In this document: positions 1 to 5,818 of the stretch, one piece after another
How positions within the stretch are numbered: the first letter of the stretch is position 1
Layout: every line of letters begins with the position of its first letter
Assembly: GCA_022615295.1 (NCBI GenBank)
Contig: JAKEHF010000210.1
Coordinates: 1-13,961 of the forward strand
From: Actinomycetota bacterium
Lineage (GTDB): Bacteria; Actinomycetota; Acidimicrobiia; Spongiisociales; ZC4RG35
Direction of reading: 5' to 3'
DNA: 13,961 bases
Program-made: the position numbers and the translations under genes
Notes under the pieces: generated by a model
Database searches by the model: none
Seen by the model: only the letters and a program-made list of their open reading frames with translations
Told to the model about the DNA's origin: nothing

Positions 1-29
1 GCGCCGGTGACCACCACCACGCCGGTCAC
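1..29 (-). CDS. SDR-family oxidoreductase, N-terminal 10 codons only (cut by left edge)
   Basis: Read on the minus strand, a GTG at 29-27 opens a frame giving MTGVVVVTGA before the window ends. A short hydrophobic beta strand running into TGA is how the Rossmann fold of classical short-chain dehydrogenases (SDR) begins (TGxxxGxG). The GTG overlaps the stop codon of the preceding gene in a GTGA arrangement, the same junction seen one gene upstream, so translational coupling is likely. Only the start is visible, so the SDR call rests on ten residues plus the context of a thiolase/CoA-transferase operon. If it is a full SDR, it would supply the NAD(P)-binding and Tyr-Lys catalytic residues that its half-length neighbour lacks. 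Other Rossmann enzymes remain possible. Confidence 0.5.
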
Positions 30-397
30 GGCAAGGCCCTCCCCAGATGACCTGGGCCGACCCGGACCAGCTCACCGGTGACCGCGGGGGTGGCGAGGAG
101 ATTGGCTGCGATGGTCTCTACCACCTCGGGTTCGGCGTCCGCCTCGACCGAGATGACGTTCACGGTCCACCCCTTCCGAGCCCCTTCCAACGCCGCGGTT
201 CTCGCTGCAGAGAGGAGACCGGCGGCCACCATGGCGTTGCCTGCGCCACCCCTCCCAAGGAGATGGCTCGTCATGACGACGTAGACGAACGACTCCTCCG
301 TCTGGGCCGCCTGACGGGTGATCAGGAACACCCGCTCCAGCTCGTCCCTGACCTCCGCCCAGACGTCGCCGACCTCGTTCGCCCAGACCAGCGTCAC
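26..397 (-). CDS. Half-length degenerate SDR-like protein
   Basis: This 123-residue protein matches the C-terminal half of short-chain dehydrogenases in pattern. An Asn-containing helix near residues 5-25 is followed by a strand and 'MTSH' (about 41-44) where SDRs carry the catalytic Ser strand. Then come a helix 'AARTAALEGARKGW' (about 63-76) and 'TVNVISVEAD', equivalent to the 'I-V-N-x-I-x-P-G' strand. The N-terminal TGxxxGxG nucleotide-binding segment is absent, and the YxxxK position reads NAMVAAG, so neither catalytic Tyr nor Lys is present. It is probably catalytically inactive and may be a structural partner of the SDR that follows. The GTG start overlaps the CoA-transferase stop (GTGA) and its own stop overlaps the next start, so it is an intact operon member and not an obvious remnant. 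That the frame is maintained and coupled argues for function; the role is inferred. Confidence 0.75.
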   Translation of the reverse strand: MTLVWANEVGDVWAEVRDELERVFLITRQAAQTEESFVYVVMTSHLLGRGGAGNAMVAAGLLSAARTAALEGARKGWTVNVISVEADAEPEVVETIAANLLATPAVTGELVRVGPGHLGRALP

Positions 398-1575
398 GGA
401 GCGACCGCCCGACCCTCGGCCACCATCCGGGCCACCGTCCCCTCGTCGACCCCGGCCTCCCCGAGGATGGCCCTGGTGTGCTGGCCCAGCGCCGGAGGAG
501 GAGCGCCGGCAACGGTCTGGGAGGAGTCGAGACGGATCGGTGAACCGGTGACCCGGACCGGCCCGGCGACTTGGTGCTCGTAGTCGACGAGCATTCCGTT
601 ATGCCTGGCCTGGGGGTCTTCGAGGGCCTGGAGCAGGTTCAGGACCCGTCCCACGGGCAGCCCGGCCTGATCGAGGAGGCTGATCCAGTGCTCGGCCTCC
701 CTGGTTGCGAAGACCCGGGTGAGCTTGCGGACCAGAGTGGCGCGATGAGCGGTCCGTTCGGCGTTGCTCGGGTAGTCGGAGACCAGATCGGGTCGCTCCA
801 GGACGTCGGCGAGCAGCTCGAAGTGGCGGTCGGAGACGATGGCGAGCGTGAATGGTCCGTCCGCCGCCATGAAAACCTGGTTCGGGGTGAGGAAGGGGCT
901 CGCCGTCCCCGTCCGCTCGGGTTGGCTCCCGGCGTGGAGGGCCAGGGCGTTCCACCCCGACTGGACCGCCAAGAGCCCGTCACGCAGCGAGACGTCGACA
1001 CGACGCCAGCGACGCGGTCGTTCGGCGAGTGCAGCGGCCACGGCGAGAGCGGTATTGGTCCCGGCGGTGTAGTCGGCGATGGTCGTCGCCGTCTTGCGGG
1101 GCCCGTCCTTGGGCTCGCCGGTTATCGAGATCATCCCTGACTCCCCCTGGAAGATCACATCCACCCCCGCCCGTCGGGCATAGGGGCCGCCGGCGCCGAA
1201 GGCGCTAATCGATGCGTAGACCAAGGTCGGATTGAGGTCGCGGCAACGCTCGGCTCCGAGACCAAGACGCTCCATGGCGCCCTGGCGGAGATTGTTGACC
1301 AGGACGTCTGCCTTCCGCACCAGGTTGTCGAGCACCCGTTTCGAGACCCAGTCTTCGGTGTCGAGGGCGAGAGACTCCTTGCCCCGGTTGACCACCATGA
1401 AGAAGAGGGACTCCCCGTTCTGGAAGGGCCCGAAACGTCGGGCGAGATCCCCGGCGACGGGCTCCACCTTGACGACTCGGGCCCCGAGGTCGGCAAGCAG
1501 CATGGCCGCGTAGGGGGCGGCGATCAGATTGCCCAGCTCGACCACGAGGGTCCCACGAAGTGGGCCCTCAGACAC
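394..1575 (-). CDS. Class III CoA-transferase (CaiB/BaiF family)
   Basis: This 393-residue protein has the usual length and layout of class III CoA-transferases, which move CoA between carboxylic acids through an aspartyl-CoA anhydride. Seen in the sequence: an N-terminal segment LVVELGNLIAAPYAAMLLADLGA (residues 10-32) followed by VVKVEP (34-39), NRGKESLALD (63-72), DVLVNNLRQG (90-99), and the catalytic Asp at residue 139 in the AGVD motif before a GxxG turn. The C-terminal half carries the small domain and the LGQHT motif. The GTG start at 1575-1573 is chosen because family homology begins there; a frame open farther upstream encodes unrelated sequence inside the thiolase. The start overlaps the thiolase stop by 8 bases, so the two genes are co-translated. 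The substrate is unknown; with a thiolase and SDRs, activation of an organic acid for beta-oxidation-like breakdown fits. BbsE/F, carnitine, formyl-CoA and alpha-methylacyl-CoA racemase relatives cannot be told apart by eye. Confidence 0.93.
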   Translation of the reverse strand: MSEGPLRGTLVVELGNLIAAPYAAMLLADLGARVVKVEPVAGDLARRFGPFQNGESLFFMVVNRGKESLALDTEDWVSKRVLDNLVRKADVLVNNLRQGAMERLGLGAERCRDLNPTLVYASISAFGAGGPYARRAGVDVIFQGESGMISITGEPKDGPRKTATTIADYTAGTNTALAVAAALAERPRRWRRVDVSLRDGLLAVQSGWNALALHAGSQPERTGTASPFLTPNQVFMAADGPFTLAIVSDRHFELLADVLERPDLVSDYPSNAERTAHRATLVRKLTRVFATREAEHWISLLDQAGLPVGRVLNLLQALEDPQARHNGMLVDYEHQVAGPVRVTGSPIRLDSSQTVAGAPPPALGQHTRAILGEAGVDEGTVARMVAEGRAVAP

Positions 1576-2776
1576 GCTCGATGACCACCGAGATCCCCTG
1601 ACCCACCCCGATGCACATCGTGGCCAGCCCGTAACGGCCGCCCCGTCTTTCGAGCTCGTGGGCAAGGGTCACCAGCAGTCTGGCGCCGGAGGCCCCCAGA
1701 GGGTGACCGAGGGCGATGGCCCCACCATTGGGATTCACCTTCGACTCGTCGAGCTCGAGGAGGCGGATGCAGGCCAGTGCCTGAGAGGCGAACGCCTCAT
1801 TCAGCTCGATCACGTCGAGGTCTTCCACGGTGATCCCGGCGCGTTGCAGGGCCTTCTCGGTGGCGGGAACCGGGCCGATGCCCATCACGTCTGGGTGGAC
1901 ACCTGCGGCCGCCGACGCGACGACCCTCGCCATCGGAGTTAGACCGTGAAGTGACAGACCCTGTTCCGTGGCCAGGAGTAGGGCGGCGGCGCCGTCGTTC
2001 ATGGGTGAGGAGTTGCCAGCGGTGACTGTCCCGTCTTCTTTGAACACGGGGGGTAGGGCCGCCAGCTTCTCCATGGAGGTGCCCTGTCTCGGACCCTCGT
2101 CCCCGGCGACCAGCCGGTGCTCGCGGCGTCGTGGGTCCACCGGGGCCTCAATCGGCTCGATCTCGTCGTCGAGACGTCCCCCGACAACGGCGGCCACCGC
2201 CTTGCGATGGCTGTCCAGGGCGAAACGATCCTGGTCCTCACGACCGACGTCGTACTTTGCGGCGACGACCTCTGCGGTCATCCCCAGGCTGATCGGGGGG
2301 TACATGGCCTCCATCCGGGGGTTGACCAGCCTCCATCCGAGGACGGTGTCGACCACCTCGGGGGGACCCGTCGGGAAGGCGCGGTCGGCCTTCATGGTCA
2401 CGTAGGGAGCCCGGGTCATCGACTCCGAGCCACCGGCGATCATCACGTCCCCCCAGCCGTCGTCCAGGGCGTGGGCCGCTGACACCACGGCCTGCATACC
2501 CGATCCGCAGAGTCTGTTGACGGTGGCCCCGGGGACCTCGATGGGGAGACCGGCGAGCAGCCCGGCCATGCGTGCCAGGTTCCTGTTGTCCTCACCGGCT
2601 TGGTTGGCGGCGCCCCACCACACGTCCTCGATCGTCATCGGGTCGAGATCCGGGTTGCGGGCGAGGAGCCGGGAGATGGCGTGTGAGGCGAGGTCGTCGG
2701 GCCGCAGATGGGCCAGCTGGCCACCTATCTTCCCCATCGGGGTCCGGCATCCGTCGACGATGAAGACGTCGCTCAT
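1568..2776 (-). CDS. Acetyl-CoA acyltransferase (thiolase)
   Basis: This 402-residue thiolase cleaves 3-ketoacyl-CoA with CoA to acetyl-CoA plus a shortened acyl-CoA (or runs in reverse). All catalytic elements are in place: the nucleophilic Cys90 in NRLCGSGMQAV, the NEAF motif at about 326-329, His358 in GGAIALGHPLGASG, and Cys388 in MCIGVGQG. Spacing matches the family. The ATG at 2776-2774 gives MSDVFIVDGCRTPMGK, the standard N-terminus, and has a purine-rich GGGGG just before it; residues encoded farther upstream do not match the family. It is the first gene of the minus-strand operon, followed with an 8-base overlap by the CoA-transferase. It starts divergently from the HhH-GPD gene with only 55 bases between. 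The degradative FadA-type class is more likely than a synthetic acetyl-CoA acetyltransferase because of the CoA-transferase/SDR context, but the substrate is not readable. Confidence 0.95.
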   Translation of the reverse strand: MSDVFIVDGCRTPMGKIGGQLAHLRPDDLASHAISRLLARNPDLDPMTIEDVWWGAANQAGEDNRNLARMAGLLAGLPIEVPGATVNRLCGSGMQAVVSAAHALDDGWGDVMIAGGSESMTRAPYVTMKADRAFPTGPPEVVDTVLGWRLVNPRMEAMYPPISLGMTAEVVAAKYDVGREDQDRFALDSHRKAVAAVVGGRLDDEIEPIEAPVDPRRREHRLVAGDEGPRQGTSMEKLAALPPVFKEDGTVTAGNSSPMNDGAAALLLATEQGLSLHGLTPMARVVASAAAGVHPDVMGIGPVPATEKALQRAGITVEDLDVIELNEAFASQALACIRLLELDESKVNPNGGAIALGHPLGASGARLLVTLAHELERRGGRYGLATMCIGVGQGISVVIERV

Positions 2777-2831
2777 ACCCCCAATGATGGTCGAAAGCGA
2801 CCGGGTTGTGGTCGAGCTACGGTTGGTCGGG
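2777..2831. promoter_or_regulatory. Divergent promoter region, thiolase operon / HhH-GPD gene
   Basis: These 55 bases separate two divergently transcribed start codons and must hold both promoters unless one lies in coding sequence. On the plus strand TACGGT (2818-2823) sits 8 bases before the HhH-GPD ATG. On the minus strand no TANNNT hexamer is obvious, but a GGGGG run lies just before the thiolase ATG and could act in ribosome binding. No clear operator dyad was found. Confidence 0.5.
2818..2823 (+). promoter_or_regulatory. -10 box TACGGT, HhH-GPD gene
   Basis: A TANNNT hexamer ending 8 bases before the ATG at 2832. A start point about 7 bases downstream would put the 5' end of the mRNA almost on the ATG, implying leaderless translation. 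No good -35 box is visible. Confidence 0.45.
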
Positions 2832-3392
2832 ATGACTCGCCCCCGCACCCTCCCCTACACCGAGTCGGACGAGGCCAACCGGCTCCTCGCCGCCGACGGT
2901 CTCGCCCTGCTCATCGGGATGCTCCTCGATCAGCAGTTCCCCATGGAGAGGGCCTTCTATGGGCCTTATCTCCTCCAAGAGCGTCTCGGAGAGCCCCTGG
3001 ATGCCGTCCGGATCGCGGGATGGGACCCCACCGAGCTGGAGACTGTCTTCCGGGGGCCGCCGGCGATCCATCGCTACCCGGGGTCGATGGCCAACCGCAC
3101 CCAGGAGGTCTGCAGGGCCGTCGTCGAGCGGTACGGGGGGAGGGCGGAGACCCTGTGGGAGACCGCCGAGGACGGAGCCGAGCTGTTGCAGCGACTGATA
3201 GAGCTCCCCGGGTTCGGTGTGGCCAAGTCCCGCATCTTCGTCGGTGTACTGGGGCGTCGGATGGGGGTGCGACCCCCTGGTTGGGAGGAGCGCGCCGCCG
3301 ACTGGCCGAGCATCGCCGATGTGGAGAGCTTCGACGACGTGGCGTTGCTCCGACAGCAGAAAAGGGACATGAGAGCGGCCCGAAAGGCCTGA
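2832..3392 (+). CDS. HhH-GPD family protein (TIGR03252-like)
   Basis: A 186-residue all-helical protein resembling the uncharacterised HhH-GPD family common in actinobacteria. The opening LPYTESDEANRLLAADGLAL and the 'GMLLDQQFPMERAF' segment (about 29-42) are typical of that family. A helix-hairpin-helix loop LPGFGVAKS lies at 125-133. In Nth/OGG1 glycosylases the hairpin is followed by a VDTH-type loop with the catalytic Asp. Here the hairpin leads straight into a strand-like IFVGVLGRRMGV and a Pro-rich loop, and no such Asp is seen. The hairpin Lys is also displaced (Lys132 at the eighth position instead of the sixth). The fold therefore suggests DNA binding, but base-excision activity is not supported by visible residues. 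The ATG at 2832 is chosen because family similarity begins there and TACGGT stands 8 bases upstream. No functional link to its neighbours is evident. Confidence 0.85.
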   Translation: MTRPRTLPYTESDEANRLLAADGLALLIGMLLDQQFPMERAFYGPYLLQERLGEPLDAVRIAGWDPTELETVFRGPPAIHRYPGSMANRTQEVCRAVVERYGGRAETLWETAEDGAELLQRLIELPGFGVAKSRIFVGVLGRRMGVRPPGWEERAADWPSIADVESFDDVALLRQQKRDMRAARKA

Positions 3393-3413
3393 AGTCGCTC
3401 AACCGAAAGACGA

Positions 3414-3440
3414 TCCCTGCCGATACCGATGGTGCAGGGA
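3414..3440 (+). other. Small hairpin next to the DUF4388 ribosome-binding site
   Basis: TCCCTGC (3414-3420) and GCAGGGA (3434-3440) are perfect 7-base inverted repeats with a 13-base loop. The right arm ends inside the GGGAGGAG Shine-Dalgarno run (3437-3444), so folding would take up part of the ribosome-binding site. There is no T-run, so it is not a classical terminator of the upstream gene. Confidence 0.4.
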
Positions 3441-3444
3441 GGAG
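3437..3444 (+). promoter_or_regulatory. Shine-Dalgarno GGGAGGAG, decides the DUF4388 start
   Basis: A strong purine run 6 bases before the GTG at 3451. It favours that GTG over the ATG at 3463 four codons later. This is one of the few genes here with a clear leader and no TANNNT box right at the start codon. Confidence 0.65.
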
Positions 3445-3450
3445 CCACAG

Positions 3451-4257
3451 GTGGTAGGACAGATGCATCTCTCGGGTCAGCTCGATGACTGGAGCATCCA
3501 CGATTTGCTCCAGATCATGCAGGTCACACGTAAGACCGGCTCGCTCGACATCGAGGGAGAGCGTCGGGGGCGCATCCACTTCCGCAACGGGGGCGTCAGC
3601 GGCGCCGAGTTGACCGGTGCCAACGGCATCTACGCGGGGAGCGACAGGGGCTCCATCGCCGACATCCTCTACGTCCTCTCAACCCTCACCGAGGGCGCCT
3701 TCTCCGTTGGTCCGGCCGACGGTCCCGATATCGTGGGCTGGGGGGTCGAGGAGGTCCTCGCCGACGTGGAGGCTCTCCGTCATCTCGAGGGCGAGGTCAT
3801 CGACGCCGGTCTGTTCGAAGCGGGCGCAGTCCGTCTGGTCACCGACGTCGCCGAGTCTGTCACCGTCGACCCCCACGACTGGGCGGCGCTGGCTGCGCTG
3901 ATCCAACCGTTCACCTTCGCCGAGCTCGAGGCCCAGATGGGGCGTGGAGGTGCGGTCAGGGTGTTCCACACCCTTCACCGTCTCGGTGTGGCCGAGCCGG
4001 TCCCTGGTGTGGAGGACGACGAGTCGGTCTGGCTCGACCAGGTCGCCGACGGACTCGCCCCCGAAGCCGACGAGTCGACCTGGTTGGAGCAGAAGACGGC
4101 GGAGCCGACACCCGAACCCGTTGCCGCGGCGGTCGAGCCGAAAGGGCACGCCGAACACGAGAGGGTGCTAGGTGTCTCCGCACCGGCTTCAACCACTCTC
4201 ACCGACGGCGTCTACGACGAGATACGACGCTTGCGGAGCAAAGTCGCCGATCGCTGA
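3451..4257 (+). CDS. DUF4388 (PATAN) domain protein
   Basis: A 268-residue soluble protein. The N-terminus (residues 6-50: MHLSGQLDDWSIHDLLQIM, then RKTGSLDIE and GRIHFRNGGVSGAEL) is the DUF4388/PATAN pattern, known from bacterial and archaeal signalling proteins, often fused to or encoded beside response regulators and gliding or GTPase systems. Residues 60-90 (DILYVLSTLTEGAFSV) continue that domain. Residues 100-185 look like a helical, winged-helix-like segment ending VFHTLHRLGVAEPVPG. The tail (186-245) is acidic and Pro/Ala-rich, probably disordered, with a short motif repeated 17 residues apart (DESVWLDQ at 190-197, DESTWLEQ at 207-214). A charged C-terminal helix (252-266) follows. No enzyme motif, signal peptide or membrane segment is visible. 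The GTG start is chosen for its Shine-Dalgarno. A scaffold or signalling role is inferred from the family only. Confidence 0.8.
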   Translation: MVGQMHLSGQLDDWSIHDLLQIMQVTRKTGSLDIEGERRGRIHFRNGGVSGAELTGANGIYAGSDRGSIADILYVLSTLTEGAFSVGPADGPDIVGWGVEEVLADVEALRHLEGEVIDAGLFEAGAVRLVTDVAESVTVDPHDWAALAALIQPFTFAELEAQMGRGGAVRVFHTLHRLGVAEPVPGVEDDESVWLDQVADGLAPEADESTWLEQKTAEPTPEPVAAAVEPKGHAEHERVLGVSAPASTTLTDGVYDEIRRLRSKVADR

Positions 4258-4300
4258 TCCCCCTGTCGTCCAGGTCGTGAGGCCGTGGCGTCGGACCACC

Positions 4301-4306
4301 TATCTT
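4301..4306 (+). promoter_or_regulatory. -10 box TATCTT, uridine kinase gene
   Basis: TATCTT lies 7 bases before the ATG at 4314, in the 56-base gap after the DUF4388 gene. The spacing puts the expected start point on or next to the ATG. No Shine-Dalgarno is present (the intervening bases are TCCCCCG), which supports leaderless translation. Confidence 0.55.
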
Positions 4307-4313
4307 TCCCCCG

Positions 4314-4952
4314 ATGCCCGACCGAGGCCCTTGGCAACCCGACCGGCCCCTCTTCATCGGCATCGCCGGAGGTTCGGGGTCGGGTAAGACGACCGTCGCC
4401 CACGCGGTGCTGGAACGTCTCGACGGGAGCGTCGCGCTGCTCCAACACGACGCCTACTACCGCCATCAGCCCCATCTCAGCCTCGACGAGCGAACGAGGG
4501 TCAACTACGACCACCCCTCCTCCCTGGAGACCGAGCTCCTGGTCGAGCATCTCGAGACGCTCCGCTCCGGGGTCGGCGTGAATCGGCCGGTCTACGACTT
4601 CGCCCAGCATCTCCGCTCCGACGATACGGTCTGGATCGAGCCGGGTCGGGTGGTCATCGTCGAGGGGATACTCGTCCTGGCCGAGGACTCGCTCCGCTCC
4701 GAGCTCGACCTGAAGATCTTCGTAGACACCGACCCCGACCTGCGTCTGGCCCGAAGGCTGGAGCGGGACATCTCCGAGAGGGGTCGCACCGTCGACTCGG
4801 TGATAACCCAGTACTTCGCCAGCGTGCGACCCATGCACATCGAGTTCGTGCAGCCGTCGATGCGATACGCCGACCTCATCATCCCCGAGGGCTACAACCC
4901 GGCGGCGGTGGCCACCGTCGTCGAGCTCATCCGGTCACGACTCCACCCATAG
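4314..4952 (+). CDS. udk: Uridine kinase
   Basis: This 212-residue cytosolic kinase phosphorylates uridine (and usually cytidine) to UMP/CMP in pyrimidine salvage. Visible motifs: P-loop GGSGSGKTT at 19-27, the HDAYYR segment (45-50) that carries the substrate-site Asp, NYDHP at 64-68, RPVYDF at 91-96, the Walker B-like VVIVEGILVL at 113-122, and the lid region RRLERDISERGRT at 147-159. Length matches bacterial Udk. The ATG at 4314 is preceded by TATCTT and no ribosome-binding site. The TAG stop (4950-4952) is shared with the -10 box of proC, so the two genes abut but may be transcribed from separate promoters. Phosphoribulokinase-like proteins are related, but the YDHP and EGIL motifs point to Udk. 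Confidence 0.94.
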   Translation: MPDRGPWQPDRPLFIGIAGGSGSGKTTVAHAVLERLDGSVALLQHDAYYRHQPHLSLDERTRVNYDHPSSLETELLVEHLETLRSGVGVNRPVYDFAQHLRSDDTVWIEPGRVVIVEGILVLAEDSLRSELDLKIFVDTDPDLRLARRLERDISERGRTVDSVITQYFASVRPMHIEFVQPSMRYADLIIPEGYNPAAVATVVELIRSRLHP

Positions 4953-4955
4953 AAT
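4950..4955 (+). promoter_or_regulatory. -10 box TAGAAT of proC, built on the udk stop codon
   Basis: TAGAAT begins with the TAG stop of uridine kinase and ends 6 bases before the proC ATG at 4962. It fits an actinobacterial -10 for a leaderless transcript. No convincing -35 is seen. The GGAG at 4957-4960 is only one base from the ATG, too close to act as a normal ribosome-binding site. Confidence 0.55.
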
Positions 4956-4961
4956 CGGAGC

Positions 4962-5798
4962 ATGAGCGGTCGGGTCTCGGTAGCCATTATCGGTGTCGGC
5001 GCGATGGGAGAGGCCCTTGCCTCCGGATTGCTCGCCGCCGGATGGGCCCCGGACGAAATCGCCCTCTGCGTGCGTCGGGCCGAGCGTGCCGAGGAGCTGT
5101 CGAGACTCATCGGTAGCCCGGTCACGTTCGACGTCGCCGAGGCCATCTCGGGCCGCGACGTCGTCGTGGTGGCCGTCAAGCCCCGTGACGTGGCAGTGGT
5201 CCTCGAGACGATGGCGGGGGGTATCAGGCCCGGCCAGACCCTTCTCTCTCTTGCGGCCGGGGTCACCACCGCGACCTATGAGACCGGTCTCGGGGAGGTT
5301 CCCGTGGTGCGGGCGATGCCCAACACACCCGCTCTCGTCCGGGAGGGTGTGACCGGGATCGCCGCCGGCAGGTACGCCACCGCCCAACATCTCGAAGCCG
5401 CCAAGGAGGTTCTTGGTGCGGTGGGGACGGTGAAGGTCATGGATGAAGGTCTTCTCAACGCGGTCACCGCGGTCTCGGGCACCGGACCTGCCTATGTCTT
5501 CCTCATGGCCGAGGCACTCACCGAGGCCGCGATGCGGGAGGGGCTCCCGCGCGACGTTGCGGAGAGCTTCGTCAACCAGACCATCCGGGGGGCGGGCCAT
5601 CTCCTCACCGACACCACCAAGAGCCCGGCTCAGCTGCGCTACGAGGTCACCTCACCCGGGGGGACCACCGCTGCCGCCATGCACATCCTCGAGGAGAGGG
5701 GCTTCCGGGCGTTGGTCGAGGACGCGGTGCGGGCCGCAGCCATCCGCTCCGGGGAGCTGGGGGCGGCCCAAGAAGGCGGGGGAGGGGAGACCAGCTGA
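4962..5798 (+). CDS. proC: Pyrroline-5-carboxylate reductase
   Basis: A 278-residue enzyme that reduces 1-pyrroline-5-carboxylate (P5C) to proline with NAD(P)H, the last step of proline synthesis. Motifs in order: dinucleotide-binding IIGVGAMGEAL at 9-19, VAVKP at 70-74, RAMPNTPA at 117-124, TAVSGTGPAY at 169-178, and the family signature around 221-247 (RYEVTSPGGTTAAAMHILEE). Length is typical. The C-terminal tail EGGGGETS is low complexity and overlaps the GGAGGGGAG ribosome-binding site of the next gene. The ATG at 4962 fits both the family N-terminus and the TAGAAT box 6 bases upstream. Its downstream partner is proline dehydrogenase, the reverse oxidation step, while proA and proB are not in the window. 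Confidence 0.96.
   Translation: MSGRVSVAIIGVGAMGEALASGLLAAGWAPDEIALCVRRAERAEELSRLIGSPVTFDVAEAISGRDVVVVAVKPRDVAVVLETMAGGIRPGQTLLSLAAGVTTATYETGLGEVPVVRAMPNTPALVREGVTGIAAGRYATAQHLEAAKEVLGAVGTVKVMDEGLLNAVTAVSGTGPAYVFLMAEALTEAAMREGLPRDVAESFVNQTIRGAGHLLTDTTKSPAQLRYEVTSPGGTTAAAMHILEERGFRALVEDAVRAAAIRSGELGAAQEGGGGETS
5781..5789 (+). promoter_or_regulatory. Shine-Dalgarno GGAGGGGAG inside the proC tail
   Basis: This is the strongest ribosome-binding site in the window. It stands 5 bases before a CTG (5795-5797) that overlaps the proC TGA stop, but 29 bases before the first ATG (5819) of proline dehydrogenase. Its placement is evidence that translation begins at the CTG. Confidence 0.6.
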
Positions 5799-5818
5799 GT
5801 CTCTTCACCCGGGTCACG

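Noticed and set aside
47..583. Plus-strand open frame antisense to the CoA-transferase/SDR-like genes
   Set aside because: Out-of-frame complement of coupled minus-strand genes; no domain, promoter or ribosome-binding site.
3377..3389. GGCC-CGAAA-GGCC hairpin at the end of the HhH-GPD gene as a terminator
   Set aside because: The stem is only 4 bases, sits inside coding sequence, and has no T-run; expected by chance in GC-rich DNA.
2708..3457. Long open frame (249 codons) over the HhH-GPD gene
   Set aside because: Composition is that of a GC shadow. The overlapping HhH-GPD frame has a real hairpin motif and a promoter-like box.
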